From contig CADCDO010000048.1 in NCBI GenBank assembly GCA_902800345.1, positions 1 to 32,528 on the forward strand: DNA of 32,528 bases, given 5' to 3'. A model generated the notes under the pieces. The model was given only the letters and a program-made list of their open reading frames with translations, had not been told where the DNA came from and ran no database searches. The stretch is from Fibrobacter succinogenes. Lineage in GTDB: Bacteria > Fibrobacterota > Fibrobacteria > Fibrobacterales > Fibrobacteraceae. The position numbers and the translations under genes were made by a program. Positions 16,944-25,517 of this stretch are shown in pieces (positions within the stretch are counted from its first letter, which is position 1; every line of letters starts with the position of its first letter).

Positions 16944-17886
16944 TATAAGGCATTACTCACTGTCTGACAACCTGAAGCGAGTTATTTCAGGCGAACGTGA
17001 AACGGTTTTCCGATTACTGGAGAGCCGTTTTTGCGTTGAGATCCGTACCCGTCTTCCAGGGCTAGACATCGTCCCCCTCGACGATGCCGACATGTCCGGT
17101 GTACTTGCCGTCCTCGACCAGCTGAAAATTGCTGCACGCAATGGTGAAATCCTGGACGCGAACCAGCTCGAACGCATGCTCGGGCCCAAAGAAGCACACA
17201 TCACCGAGTCCATTCCCGATAGCCCCGTCTTCAGGAACCGGTTCGGCATCAGCGTCTCCGCGAAGACGCCCGCACAGGCAGAACTAGTCAAGGCGGTCGA
17301 AAAGAACGACATCATCTTCGCCAAAGGCCCGGCAGGCACCGGCAAAACCTTCCTCGCCGTCACGCTTGCGGTAGCAAGCCTCGAACGCGGCGAAGCCGAA
17401 CGCATCTGCCTTGTACGACCTGCAGTCGAAGCTGGCGAATCGCTCGGCTTTTTGCCCGGCGACCTCAAAGAAAAAATTGCGCCCTACCTGCGTCCCATCC
17501 ACGACAGCCTCTCCGAGCTCCTGCCCGCAGAAAAGCTGCGCCGCTACGAAGAAACGGGCGCCATCGAAGTCGCCCCCCTCGCCTACATGCGTGGCCGCAC
17601 GTTGAAACGGGCCTTCATCATCCTGGACGAGGCGCAGAACACGACAACCGCCCAGATGAAGATGTTCCTCACGAGGCTCGGCCCCCACAGCAAGGCTATC
17701 ATCACAGGCGACAGCAGCCAGGTGGATCTCGCCAAAGGGCAAGTTTCGGGTCTGGAACACGCCATGAAAATCCTCAAGGGCATCCGCGGAATCGCCGAAG
17801 TCGAATTTAGCGCCACCGACGTCCTACGCCATCATTTAGTCAAAGACATTTTGCTAGCTTACGAACAGAACGAGCTAAAAAAATAG
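16933..17886 (+). CDS. phoH: PhoH-family ATPase
   Basis: A 317-aa P-loop ATPase of the PhoH/PhoL type, linked in other bacteria to RNA or ribosome metabolism. Walker A is GPAGTGKT near residues 132-139 and Walker B is IILDEAQNTT near 228. The block LVRPAVEAGESLGFLPGDL between them is diagnostic of PhoH. The N-terminal part (SGERETVFRLLESRFCVEIRT) fits the KH-like region of the long form. The ATG at 16933 lies inside the lipoprotein gene and has no evident ribosome-binding site, so coupling is likely. The 3' end lies 11 bp before pgpH. The phoH-pgpH order is widespread; ybeY, which often follows, is not in the window. Confidence 0.92.
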   Translation: MKSNIRHYSLSDNLKRVISGERETVFRLLESRFCVEIRTRLPGLDIVPLDDADMSGVLAVLDQLKIAARNGEILDANQLERMLGPKEAHITESIPDSPVFRNRFGISVSAKTPAQAELVKAVEKNDIIFAKGPAGTGKTFLAVTLAVASLERGEAERICLVRPAVEAGESLGFLPGDLKEKIAPYLRPIHDSLSELLPAEKLRRYEETGAIEVAPLAYMRGRTLKRAFIILDEAQNTTTAQMKMFLTRLGPHSKAIITGDSSQVDLAKGQVSGLEHAMKILKGIRGIAEVEFSATDVLRHHLVKDILLAYEQNELKK

Positions 17887-17897
17887 AAGGGTATTAA

Positions 17898-20174
17898 ATG
17901 AACAAGAAAGAGAAAAAAATTCATTTGATTATCGCATGGATTCTCTTGATCCTCATCGCCATTCTATTGTTCCCCGACAAGAACATCGCTCTGCGCGCCG
18001 AACGTCCACACCTGGGCCAGCTCAGTACAAGGACAATCGTCGCCCCGTTCAAGTTCGAAGTTCCCAAAACCGAACAGGAACTCCAGACCGAAAGGACGCG
18101 CGCCGCCGACAAGGTGAACGCCATCTTCGAATTCAACTTCGACGAAACGACGCGTCTTTTGCACGAACTGGAACAATACCTCAAGAAGCTCGAACAGTAC
18201 GGCAAGATCCAGGCCGTCATCAGCGCAAGCAAGGATGACGGAAGCGACCCCTCGCTCCAATCGAAAGTCCAGGAGGCATCGCGCATTTACGACCTCCTAA
18301 AACAGCGTCTCTCCATCACGGCCATCAAGCCGCTCAGCACGAACGCCGTCGCCCGCGACTCCCTCATGTCCGTGTTCTACCAGATGATGCAGAAGGGCGT
18401 CTCGAACACGCTCCTCGCAAAGACCGAAACAGAAGTTACGTTGTACTGCAACAACTACAACATCAAGAGCATCAAGAACCTCATATACAACAAGCAGGCA
18501 GTCTCCCTCATCAAGGAAAACGACGAAAACGCCATAGAAATTAGCGAAATCCAGCCCATGCAGCGACGTATCGACGAAGCGTTCGGCCAGCTGCAAAGCT
18601 CGTTCTCCGCACAGGGGCTGCAAAGTGCATTCTACGAAGCGCTCTATGCATTCACGAGCCCCAACGTATTCTATCTCGAAAAAGAGACCGAAGCCCGCAA
18701 GATTGACGCCGCCAAAAAAGTCCTGCCCACAAAAGGTATCGTCCCGCGCGGTATCGAAATCGTGACGCAAGGCTCCCCCATCACAAAAGAAATTCTCGAA
18801 CAAATCGACGCCCTCCAGATGGAACTGCAAAAAGAGGAACACTCCAAGACGCTTACCGCGCCCTATGGAAACACGCTCGTCTACATTATCATCATCACGC
18901 TCCTCATCATGTTCTGCCTCTACATGCCCACGCGCACCATGTTCAAGACGCCCCGCCAGCTGTGGAGTTTCGCTTTCCTTACACTGTTGCAGTTGCTCGC
19001 ATTCTGGATCATCCACAACCTCTCGGGAACGCTCAACAAGCCAGACAGCATACTCCCGGAAGCAATCGACTTCATGTGGCTCTACCCCATCACGTTCACG
19101 CCCGTGATTGCGACCGTCCTTTATGACGCCCGCATGGGACTCGCCTTCGCGACGTTCTCTGCCGGATTCTTCGGTATTTTGAACGGATACGATCTTGCGG
19201 CAACATTTACAAGCCTTATCGTGATTATTGCCGTGATTACCCCGCTGTTCCGCATGCGTTACCGCGTCCAGTTCGCCTGGAGCATGATTGCAGGCATCGT
19301 CGCCGCAGCACTTGCCATCAGCATAATGCTGCTGCTCCGCAACAGATTCCAGTTCATGACATTCTACCAGACGCTTATCGCCGCAAGCGCAAATATCATC
19401 ATCTGTACTGCGGTCGCCTCCGTGCTCTTGATTCACGTCATGGAAAAAGTTTTCAGCATCACGACCGTGCTCACGCTCATGGAAATGTCGGACTTCAACA
19501 GGCCGGCCCTCAAGCGCATCTCGGAACTCGCCCCCGGCACGTTCCACCACAGCATACAAGTGTCGAACCTCGCCGAAGGCGTCGCCGAGACCATCGGAGC
19601 GAACTCGCTCCTCGTCCGAGTCATGGCGCTCTACCACGATTTGGGCAAGACGATGCGACCGGAATATTTTACCGAAAACCAGAAACAAGGCGTGAACCCG
19701 CACAACAACCTGGACCCCTACCAGTCTGTCAAGATTATCACGGGGCACGTGTCGCAGGGAGCGCTCCTCGCCAGGGAATACAAGATTCCAGAACTCGTTG
19801 CCTCGGGAATCCTCGAACACCACGGCACCACGCTTATCCAGTATTTCTTGCACAAGGCTAAAGAACACGCCAAAGAAACGGGCAAGGAAATCAAGGAAGA
19901 AGACTTCCGCTATAAAGGACCCAAGCCGCAAAGCATGGAAACAGCTATTCTCATGCTTGCAGACGTCATCGAAGCCACAAGCCGTTCCATGACGGACACC
20001 TCTTCCGAAGCCCTCAAGTCCATGATTCACAAGACAATTCTAGACAAGTTCATGGACGGCCAGTTCAACGAAAGCAATTTGTCCATAAAGGAACTGTTCA
20101 AGCTCGAAGAAGCGTTCCTCCACAGCCTGGACGGAACGTACCACACCCGCGTCAAATACCCCGGACAAAGATAG
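17898..20174 (+). CDS. pgpH: 7TM-HD cyclic-dinucleotide phosphohydrolase (PgpH/YqfF family)
   Basis: A 758-aa membrane protein. One N-terminal helix (about residues 10-28) is followed by an extracytoplasmic 7TMR-HDED domain to about 300, seven helices at about 324-520, and a cytoplasmic HD domain at about 545-720. The HD residues are visible: [21 protein letters not shown] (the His-Asp pair), [10 protein letters not shown] and LEHHGTT. In Listeria the family member PgpH hydrolyses cyclic di-AMP, so that activity is the best guess here. The ATG at 17898 follows AGAAGGGTATTAA. Third codon positions are rich in C and G, which explains the long antisense reading frames opposite it. No clear terminator follows; repeat sequence begins within 40 bp. 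Confidence 0.9.
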   Translation: MNKKEKKIHLIIAWILLILIAILLFPDKNIALRAERPHLGQLSTRTIVAPFKFEVPKTEQELQTERTRAADKVNAIFEFNFDETTRLLHELEQYLKKLEQYGKIQAVISASKDDGSDPSLQSKVQEASRIYDLLKQRLSITAIKPLSTNAVARDSLMSVFYQMMQKGVSNTLLAKTETEVTLYCNNYNIKSIKNLIYNKQAVSLIKENDENAIEISEIQPMQRRIDEAFGQLQSSFSAQGLQSAFYEALYAFTSPNVFYLEKETEARKIDAAKKVLPTKGIVPRGIEIVTQGSPITKEILEQIDALQMELQKEEHSKTLTAPYGNTLVYIIIITLLIMFCLYMPTRTMFKTPRQLWSFAFLTLLQLLAFWIIHNLSGTLNKPDSILPEAIDFMWLYPITFTPVIATVLYDARMGLAFATFSAGFFGILNGYDLAATFTSLIVIIAVITPLFRMRYRVQFAWSMIAGIVAAALAISIMLLLRNRFQFMTFYQTLIAASANIIICTAVASVLLIHVMEKVFSITTVLTLMEMSDFNRPALKRISELAPGTFHHSIQVSNLAEGVAETIGANSLLVRVMALYHDLGKTMRPEYFTENQKQGVNPHNNLDPYQSVKIITGHVSQGALLAREYKIPELVASGILEHHGTTLIQYFLHKAKEHAKETGKEIKEEDFRYKGPKPQSMETAILMLADVIEATSRSMTDTSSEALKSMIHKTILDKFMDGQFNESNLSIKELFKLEEAFLHSLDGTYHTRVKYPGQR

Positions 20175-20209
20175 ACGTGAGAACGGCTCAAGGAGCCTAC
20201 AGACAAGAG

Positions 20210-20370
20210 ACGCGTCATCCTGAAGGGAGTGCCGCGACCGATAGGATCCAGTAAAGGAATGGGTTATGGGCTCGGACCTGCGGTCCTTTGACGCCTTCGG
20301 CGTTAAAGCGGAGCAATCCAATTATGAAATTCGGAATCGTAAAAAAATAATTCCTAATTCATAATTCCAT
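20210..20370. repeat. Cluster of intergenic repeats
   Basis: GTCATCCTGA (20214-20223) and AGGATCCAGT (20243-20252) bound one unit, which recurs inverted at 30599-30633. ATGGGTTATGGGCT (from 20259) matches the words at 11493-11524. The hairpins GGACCTGCGGTCC and ACGCCTTCGGCGT follow, and then a run of AATTC-type words to about 20370. The gap 20175-20519 otherwise holds only the tRNA promoter. Confidence 0.65.
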
Positions 20371-20445
20371 CTTCTGCGGACTAACCAATCGAGTCATTTT
20401 TTTTCGAAAAATTCAAAAAAAACACAAAAAATTCGCACGTTACCC

Positions 20446-20475
20446 TTGACACACGAATTAAATCTTTATATATTT
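20446..20475 (+). promoter_or_regulatory. Promoter of tRNA-Asp (first copy)
   Basis: A perfect TTGACA (20446-20451) precedes TATATA/TATATT (20468-20475) with a 16 to 18 bp spacer. Transcription would begin about 40 bp before the tRNA. Confidence 0.8.
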
Positions 20476-20519
20476 GGGTCGTTCGGTTGAAAGACCTGAA
20501 CAACCAAAACAAACCACTG

Positions 20520-20595
20520 GGGTGGTAGCTCAATTTTGGTTAGAGCACCGGCCTGTCACGCCGGAGGTTGCGAGTTCAAGCCTCGTCTATCCCGC
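20520..20595 (+). tRNA. tRNA-Asp (anticodon GTC)
   Basis: A 76-nt cloverleaf. The acceptor GGGGTGG pairs with CTATCCC, the anticodon stem CCGGC/GCCGG holds the loop CTGTCAC, and the T arm is GCGAG-TTCAAGC-CTCGT. The discriminator is G and CCA is not encoded (CGA follows). It is identical to the copy at 21307-21382. Confidence 0.95.
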
Positions 20596-20597
20596 GA

Positions 20598-20633
20598 AAA
20601 ACGCTTCTCATCGAGAAGCGTTTTTCTTTTTTC
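20598..20633 (+). terminator. Terminator after the first tRNA-Asp
   Basis: AAAACGCTTCTC and GAGAAGCGTTTT pair around an ATC loop, followed by a T-rich tail. It starts 2 bp after the tRNA. Confidence 0.9.
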
Positions 20634-20800
20634 GTGCGAATTTTATTTTCGGTGATTGACACGTTTTGGCCGATTTTATAGCTTTCTTATTGCGCTTGGG
20701 CAAAGCCACCCCTCGATGCATCGACGCAATAATTTATATGAAAAACATAGAAGCCAACGGTCAGGCAATCGCGGATGCAACAACATAACAGGAATCAACC

Positions 20801-20911
20801 ATGAAACAAAAGAAAAAAGTGTATTCTCCACCTCAGATAAAGGTGGTCAAACTCAAGCAAAATGGCGCGTTGCTGCAAGAAAGCGTAGTGCATACGACCT
20901 ATGAACCTTAA
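20801..20911 (+). CDS. 36-aa basic peptide
   Basis: The ATG at 20801 follows AACAGGAATCAACC. The peptide begins MKQKKKVYSPPQIKVVKL and continues with a short LLQES-containing segment ending YEP. The pattern basic start - Y-x-P-P-x-I-x-V-V-x-L - LLxxS resembles short orphan peptides I have seen in Bacteroidota-like genomes, which have no assigned function. No export signal, cysteine or maturation enzyme is nearby. A T-run (about 12 T) begins 17 bp after the stop and may end transcription. No good promoter was found in 20634-20800. The match to coding sequence rests on the ribosome-binding site and the composition. Confidence 0.55.
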   Translation: MKQKKKVYSPPQIKVVKLKQNGALLQESVVHTTYEP

Positions 20912-20955
20912 TGCTATGAAAATTTTTTTTTTTTCGCAAAAAAACGCAATTTCGC

Positions 20956-20983
20956 TTGACAACAAGATGAATATTTGTATATT
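20956..20983 (+). promoter_or_regulatory. Promoter of the 63-aa gene / tRNA-Val / tRNA-Asp unit
   Basis: A perfect TTGACA (20956-20961) and TATATT (20978-20983) are separated by 16 bp. The strength and form match the tRNA promoter at 20446. Confidence 0.8.
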
Positions 20984-21010
20984 TGGCTCGTAATCTTGAG
21001 GTTGTAGAAA

Positions 21011-21202
21011 ATGTTGAATAAAAAGAATATCATTCTTATTGGTGTTGGCATTTTGCTACTTATTATTGGCTTTATCTGCTTAGCCACAGGCCCGGCAGAC
21101 AATCCAGTAAGTCTCTCGGTTGCACCGATTATCTTGACGATTGCTTACGTTGTGGTTATTCCTCTCGGAATTCTCTACAACGGCAAGGAAAAAGACAAGT
21201 AA
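21011..21202 (+). CDS. Small two-helix membrane protein (DUF3098-like)
   Basis: A 63-aa protein whose ATG at 21011 follows TTGAGGTTGTAGAAA. Two hydrophobic stretches, about residues 7-25 (IILIGVGILLLIIGFICLA) and 36-56, are joined by a loop with GPADNP, and the tail is KEKDK. This resembles the DUF3098 small membrane family by layout (glycine-rich first helix, polar loop with a Pro, second helix). The function is unknown. The stop codon lies 6 bp before tRNA-Val, and the gene has a strong tRNA-like promoter, so the message very probably continues through two tRNA genes. Confidence 0.75.
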   Translation: MLNKKNIILIGVGILLLIIGFICLATGPADNPVSLSVAPIILTIAYVVVIPLGILYNGKEKDK

Positions 21203-21208
21203 TTTTTC

Positions 21209-21283
21209 GGGCGATTAGCTCAGTTGGTTCAGAGCGTCTGCCTTACAAGCAGAATGTCAGCGGTTCGAATCCGTTATCGCCCA
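21209..21283 (+). tRNA. tRNA-Val (anticodon TAC)
   Basis: A 75-nt cloverleaf. The acceptor GGGCGAT pairs with ATCGCCC, the anticodon stem TCTGC/GCAGA holds CTTACAA, and the T arm is AGCGG-TTCGAAT-CCGTT. The discriminator is A and CCA is not encoded. It begins 6 bp after the stop codon of the 63-aa gene, with no promoter or terminator between. Confidence 0.95.
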
Positions 21284-21306
21284 CTACCGAAGATCGGAAA
21301 CGATTT

Positions 21307-21382
21307 GGGGTGGTAGCTCAATTTTGGTTAGAGCACCGGCCTGTCACGCCGGAGGTTGCGAGTTCAAGCCTCGTCTATCCCG
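21307..21382 (+). tRNA. tRNA-Asp (anticodon GTC), second copy
   Basis: Base for base the same 76 nt as 20520-20595. It lies 23 bp after tRNA-Val. No convincing terminator follows; the sequence to 21471 is a run of CTTCCTA/CTTCTAA-like words. Confidence 0.95.
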
Positions 21383-21471
21383 CGATAAAGCACTTCTCTT
21401 TGTTAAACCTGAAGAAGAATATGACGAGTAAGAAGCCCCCTTCCTACTTCTAACTTCCTACTGTCTACTAA

Positions 21472-22197
21472 TTATATCTGGAATCCAATCGCGGCGTTCA
21501 CGTCGATGACAAAGCCCTTGTCCATCTTGAAGTATGCCCTGTCGCGGTCCGCATCAAAGTCGCTCGTCCAGGCGTAGCCCAGCCCGACATCGACCGAGAC
21601 GGCGAAGCGCCCAAAAAACCCTTCCCCGCCGTTCAAAATTTTCTTGACACCGCCGTTGAACATGAAGCCGTACAGCCATCCATCAAAGCCGCCATCATCT
21701 TCGGTCTTTATATGCAAATGGCTCAAAAGGAGCCCCGCCTGGAAATAGCGCCAGCGCTTGCCGGTGACGCCGTACCAGCGGAAACTTTCCTGCAGGCCAA
21801 TATCGTAAATCTTGTAGTCGTCGCTCGAACGGTCAACGCGTACAAAATGCGGCATCGTCATAAGCGAAGACTTCTCGAAAAGTTTCCACTCGAACGTCAA
21901 GTTAAACGATGGATAGTCCGTAAGGCCATGGGGCACGTTGATTCCGGCCCAGAAATGCGAATATGGCACCAAAAAATTAAACGGGTGGATGTACAACGTA
22001 TAGGTCGAATCAACAAGCGAAGCGTCTTCGTCCTTCGATGCTGCCTGTGCTTCGCTGCGGGACTCAGTTTCAGCGGCTACCGTATTCTCCGTTTCCGGTT
22101 TTGCCTCAGGCGTGGGTTCCGACGGCTTCGTTGATTTCGCAGACTTCGCCATGGAGAGCACGGACAAAACAAGCAATAAAAGAACGGCTTTTTTCAT
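21472..22197 (-). CDS. Putative outer-membrane barrel-like protein (241 aa)
   Basis: The ATG at 22197 opens a signal peptide (MKKAVLLLLVLSVLSMAKSA). A TTG three codons upstream is possible, and no ribosome-binding site is clear for either. Residues 21-65 are a Pro/Glu/Ser/Ala-rich linker. From about 70 the sequence alternates aromatic and small residues in strand-like blocks (SFNLTFEWKLFEKSS, FRWYGVTGKRWRYFQAGLLL) and ends with FQI, a C-terminal aromatic pattern seen in barrel proteins. No named family was recognised. It is the last gene of a minus-strand run that follows the barrel-like gene at 22213 by 15 bp. Confidence 0.6.
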   Translation of the reverse strand: MKKAVLLLLVLSVLSMAKSAKSTKPSEPTPEAKPETENTVAAETESRSEAQAASKDEDASLVDSTYTLYIHPFNFLVPYSHFWAGINVPHGLTDYPSFNLTFEWKLFEKSSLMTMPHFVRVDRSSDDYKIYDIGLQESFRWYGVTGKRWRYFQAGLLLSHLHIKTEDDGGFDGWLYGFMFNGGVKKILNGGEGFFGRFAVSVDVGLGYAWTSDFDADRDRAYFKMDKGFVIDVNAAIGFQI

Positions 22198-22212
22198 ACT
22201 GTACAAAGTTAA

Positions 22213-23001
22213 CTAATTCCATGCGGAATGATATGTAAATTTACGGGAAACATGGATACCACTCCAGCCTAAAGAATTGTGTTTAAAGCCCCGGGCATAC
22301 GATACGCCACAGAAACTCCACCGGAACGAGAACTGCATCGCAAACGCGAAGTCCGGGAACCGGTAACTCGTGGAAATTTCCAGGAGATTCCACCTAAAAA
22401 CGGCCCCCACGTACAGGTAGTCAAAATCGCATTCCGCGAACGCCGAAATCGGTTCGTCCGAAATCCAGTGGACCCCCACAGCCGGAGTCACTCCCTCGTC
22501 CATGAACCCGTTCAGCATTCCCGCCACATGGATTTGCCGCCAGCTGTAATTCGCAGCCCACTTGAAACGGTGGCGCGTCCAAAAAACGTCGCCCGGGATC
22601 CATTCCATATCGAGTCCGTAGGCCATTCCCAAAGTCAAGCGGTTCCACGTTCTTGCAAAAGAACCCTCCGAATACAGTGCACGGTGGAGCGAATCCATCG
22701 ACTGGTAACTGACAAACGCGCCGACACGATAGATATCGTTCCCGAAGTCGAGCGACAAGTTCCACGAAATTTCATCGACTTCGTCCATCCAGTAATACGA
22801 AACTCCATAAGCGTTTTCCGCATGGCGTGCCGGAGTCGAATGATAGCCACCAAGCCCCCGGGGAGCGTTTCCGCCCGAAAGTAGCGACGCAAAGGATGCT
22901 CTACCCTCGGAGGCAAAAACCAGCGCTGAAAGAAGCTGGGCGACAAACAAGACCGTAGCGACGCCACGCAGTTTACGGACGAACAAGAATACCGACCACA
23001 T
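22213..23001 (-). CDS. Putative outer-membrane barrel-like protein (262 aa)
   Basis: The ATG at 23001 lies 29 bp inside the 3' end of the lamin-tail gene and follows GGGGGAATCCGAGG, so translational coupling is likely. The hydrophobic N-terminus (VATVLFVAQLLSALVFASEG) is a signal peptide. The rest is rich in Trp, Tyr and Phe in alternating strands (NRLTLGMAYGLDMEWIPG, FRWNLLEISTSYRFPDFAF), typical of a porin-like barrel. No named family was recognised. It probably belongs to the same operon as its neighbours. Confidence 0.6.
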   Translation of the reverse strand: MWSVFLFVRKLRGVATVLFVAQLLSALVFASEGRASFASLLSGGNAPRGLGGYHSTPARHAENAYGVSYYWMDEVDEISWNLSLDFGNDIYRVGAFVSYQSMDSLHRALYSEGSFARTWNRLTLGMAYGLDMEWIPGDVFWTRHRFKWAANYSWRQIHVAGMLNGFMDEGVTPAVGVHWISDEPISAFAECDFDYLYVGAVFRWNLLEISTSYRFPDFAFAMQFSFRWSFCGVSYARGFKHNSLGWSGIHVSRKFTYHSAWN

Positions 23002-24475
23002 CCTCGGATTCCCCCACGGACAAAGTGACATACCCGGCGCCAATTCCCAGATGTTCCTGCACGGGAACCCTCACCCATCCATTCGACATCGACGGAACCA
23101 CGGACTTCCATACACGGCGCCCCGCAGAATCCAGAAGTCCAAGCACCACATCGTGCTCGGATTCCACATACAACCGAAGCGCAGCGCCTTTTTTCGAAAC
23201 TACGCGAGACGAAAGCTTATATTCGAAAAATCGTTTCGACATTTCCTTTTTTACGCTCTTCCGCTGGAATCCCGGCGTAAACTCGCGACGACCCGTCAAG
23301 GGATTGAATCCCGAGGGACATGCAACCGTCCCCTTGTCCCAATAGACGCTATCGAGAGCGTCGTTACGGTAGCAGAGGCGGAGCGTTCCTTCTACGTTAT
23401 TCAAAAATCCAAGCGGAACCTGGACCATACGGATATCGGGAATCCCAAGCGACGTACGTAGCGCCATGGTGTCCTTACACACAAGGACGGTCTGGAACGG
23501 AAGGATAGAGTCCCCCGCCCGGCCCAAAGCGCTACCGCGGTCGCAAAAGCGGAACGCATCCAGCGGCAGCGGGAACGAACTCGCATTGTAGATTTCCACC
23601 CATTCCGGCATGGGCTCTTCAGGACAGTGGTGAACCTCGGTCACGCGAACCGGCGACATTCCAGAAAATCGGCCCGGCGATTCCGCCAAAGAACCGTTCG
23701 ACTCGCGAGCTGCGGAACCCGCCCCCGACCTCACGACAAATAACGTATCCAGCACATTGTTCGACGGCGCGGCGTCCTCGGGAAGCTCGGCATGGAACCA
23801 CAGCGCCCCGCCTCCCGGCCGCACAACCGAGAATCCATCACGCACGACGGAATCCTTATCCATCCAGCCCCCGGCCCCAAACACATCAAGCGTGCGAACA
23901 TGAACCGACGACGAATCGCACCCCGCAAGGAACGCCGTAACGTTCCACAGCCCATCCGCAAATTCCGCAGACAGGCGCCCCAAGGCGCAATCCTCGATGC
24001 CGAACTCGTAGTCCGGGTCTGCCGAACCCTTCGTGCCCTCGACAAAAGCCCATTCGTCAGTCAACCCCACACGCTGGACCGACTTCCCCGGCTTCGGCTG
24101 CGGGAGCGTCACGGAATCCATGCAGGCGCCCGACCAGACATACCAAACGGATTCCCTGGTATTCGGAAGCGAGGTTTTCCCAAGCAAACCGCATGCCACA
24201 TTTTTCCGTACAGGGCACGAAACCGTATCGTGCACGAGAACCAGACGCTCCGCATCCGGCCATGCGAACGCGAGAATTTCCTTGGACTCCATCCGCACGA
24301 AAAGCGACTCCGCACGGAAATCGTCCAGACGAATTTCAACGTATTCCCCTTCCGCATCGGAAATTTCTTTCGGATCAGGGTAAAACTCCACGAACATCGG
24401 GCACGAATACGTTACCGAAAACAGTGCCAGGCCACAAATTGCAAAGGCCGGCACATGACTGCCATATTTTTTCAT
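22973..24475 (-). CDS. Secreted lamin-tail-domain protein
   Basis: A 500-aa protein with a ribosome-binding site GGAGGGTGTT before the ATG at 24475 and a signal peptide to about residue 24. Residues about 275-400 look like a lamin-tail (LTD) fold: VRVTEVHHCPEEPMPEWVEI, then YNASSFPLPLDAFRFCD and later LPFQTVLVCKD. The N-terminal FVEFYPDPKE...GEYVEIRL hints at a second, degenerate copy. The last 80 residues (LRLYVESEHDVVLGLLDSAG, GAGYVTLSVGE) are a beta domain resembling type IX sorting domains. It would sit outside the inner membrane, probably at the cell surface. It is 46 bp downstream of the M23 gene and overlaps the barrel gene at its 3' end. Confidence 0.7.
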   Translation of the reverse strand: MKKYGSHVPAFAICGLALFSVTYSCPMFVEFYPDPKEISDAEGEYVEIRLDDFRAESLFVRMESKEILAFAWPDAERLVLVHDTVSCPVRKNVACGLLGKTSLPNTRESVWYVWSGACMDSVTLPQPKPGKSVQRVGLTDEWAFVEGTKGSADPDYEFGIEDCALGRLSAEFADGLWNVTAFLAGCDSSSVHVRTLDVFGAGGWMDKDSVVRDGFSVVRPGGGALWFHAELPEDAAPSNNVLDTLFVVRSGAGSAARESNGSLAESPGRFSGMSPVRVTEVHHCPEEPMPEWVEIYNASSFPLPLDAFRFCDRGSALGRAGDSILPFQTVLVCKDTMALRTSLGIPDIRMVQVPLGFLNNVEGTLRLCYRNDALDSVYWDKGTVACPSGFNPLTGRREFTPGFQRKSVKKEMSKRFFEYKLSSRVVSKKGAALRLYVESEHDVVLGLLDSAGRRVWKSVVPSMSNGWVRVPVQEHLGIGAGYVTLSVGESEDVVGILVRP

Positions 24476-24521
24476 AACACCCTCCCGGGTGCCCCTCCAA
24501 GCGCAAAAACGCTAGCGAGAA

Positions 24522-25442
24522 TTAGTCGACTTCATAGTCGTTAGGGAGAATATAAGGAAGAGGGTTCACCGGCACCCCGTTCAGCCACACTTCGTAATGG
24601 AGGTGCGGCCCCACAGAACGCCCCGTGTTGCCCATATAGCCAAGAATTTGGTAACGATGTATAAACTGCCCCGGAGTCACGGCGGACATCTGCAAGTGCC
24701 CATAACGGGTCTTGAAGCCGTTGCCATGGTTCAGGACTATAAAATTCCCAAAAGAGGAACTCAGCTGGGAAATTTCAACCACGCCATCCGCCGGGGAATA
24801 AACCGGAGTCCAACGGTCGTTGGCAATATCGATGCCCTGGTGCATCTTGCCCTTTTCGCCAGTCACCGGATGGATACGGGGACCGAAAGCGGAAGCATAG
24901 CGACCGGCAGTCGGCGAAATCGACGGAATGTAGCGTAAAACCGAGCGGCTCTGGTCGATATACTTCGTCAGAGCGTCAAAAGACTTCTCGTTGTTCTGGA
25001 TTTTGCCAAAAATGCGCCATACGTCTTCGTGCATTTTGGCAGTACGTTCAAAAACCGGGGAACTTTTCCGCAAAAGTTGCACTTCCGGCTCGATATGTCC
25101 GCCCGTCGATAAGTTACGGGACGCATCATCCGGCAGCGGAAGGCCAAACTTCGCATGGAGCATTTTTTCGGCCTTGAAAAAATCCACCGAAGCAGAGGAA
25201 ATATAATCCATCATGTTCTGGATTTGCGAAAGTTCCTTGTTCAACTTCTGGCGGCTCGCAAACGCATGCTTCAGCACGCCATCATAGACAGAAGTCGAAA
25301 GAATCTGGACCAGAAAAAGAATGAATCCCGTAATCACCACGATCCGCACGAAAAGTCCGCCACGAAGCAGGAACGCAGGGACCTTGACGGTCAGCATCCT
25401 GGAGGACTTCTGAAAATGGATGGATGTCTTTACAAAATTCAT
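24522..25442 (-). CDS. M23-family (LytM) peptidase with N-terminal membrane anchor
   Basis: A 306-aa envelope protein. One transmembrane helix (about residues 31-50, VRIVVITGFILFLVQIL) is followed by a helical stem to about 110 and a C-terminal M23 domain. Metal-binding motifs are HQGIDIAND (His near 201 and the Asp) and HLHYE (near 280), and the block FGNFIVLNHGNGFKTRYGHL between them is family-typical. Such proteins cut peptidoglycan cross-bridges or act as divisome regulators. The ATG at 25442 has no strong ribosome-binding site; an in-frame ATG at 25394 is an alternative that keeps the helix. It heads a four-gene minus-strand run (M23, lamin tail, two barrels). Confidence 0.88.
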   Translation of the reverse strand: MNFVKTSIHFQKSSRMLTVKVPAFLLRGGLFVRIVVITGFILFLVQILSTSVYDGVLKHAFASRQKLNKELSQIQNMMDYISSASVDFFKAEKMLHAKFGLPLPDDASRNLSTGGHIEPEVQLLRKSSPVFERTAKMHEDVWRIFGKIQNNEKSFDALTKYIDQSRSVLRYIPSISPTAGRYASAFGPRIHPVTGEKGKMHQGIDIANDRWTPVYSPADGVVEISQLSSSFGNFIVLNHGNGFKTRYGHLQMSAVTPGQFIHRYQILGYMGNTGRSVGPHLHYEVWLNGVPVNPLPYILPNDYEVD

Positions 25443-25517
25443 TTAAGGGAAATTTAAAAAATCGCCCTTTAAATTGCAAAGGTTTTATTCCTTCTTTTTC
25501 ATTACAAACGCCAAGTA

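Noticed and set aside
18297..20030. 577-codon minus-strand frame opposite pgpH
   Set aside because: Antisense shadow of the HD-domain gene. No ribosome-binding site or domain was seen.
20474..20659. 61-codon frame across the first tRNA-Asp
   Set aside because: It is the tRNA and its terminator read as protein.
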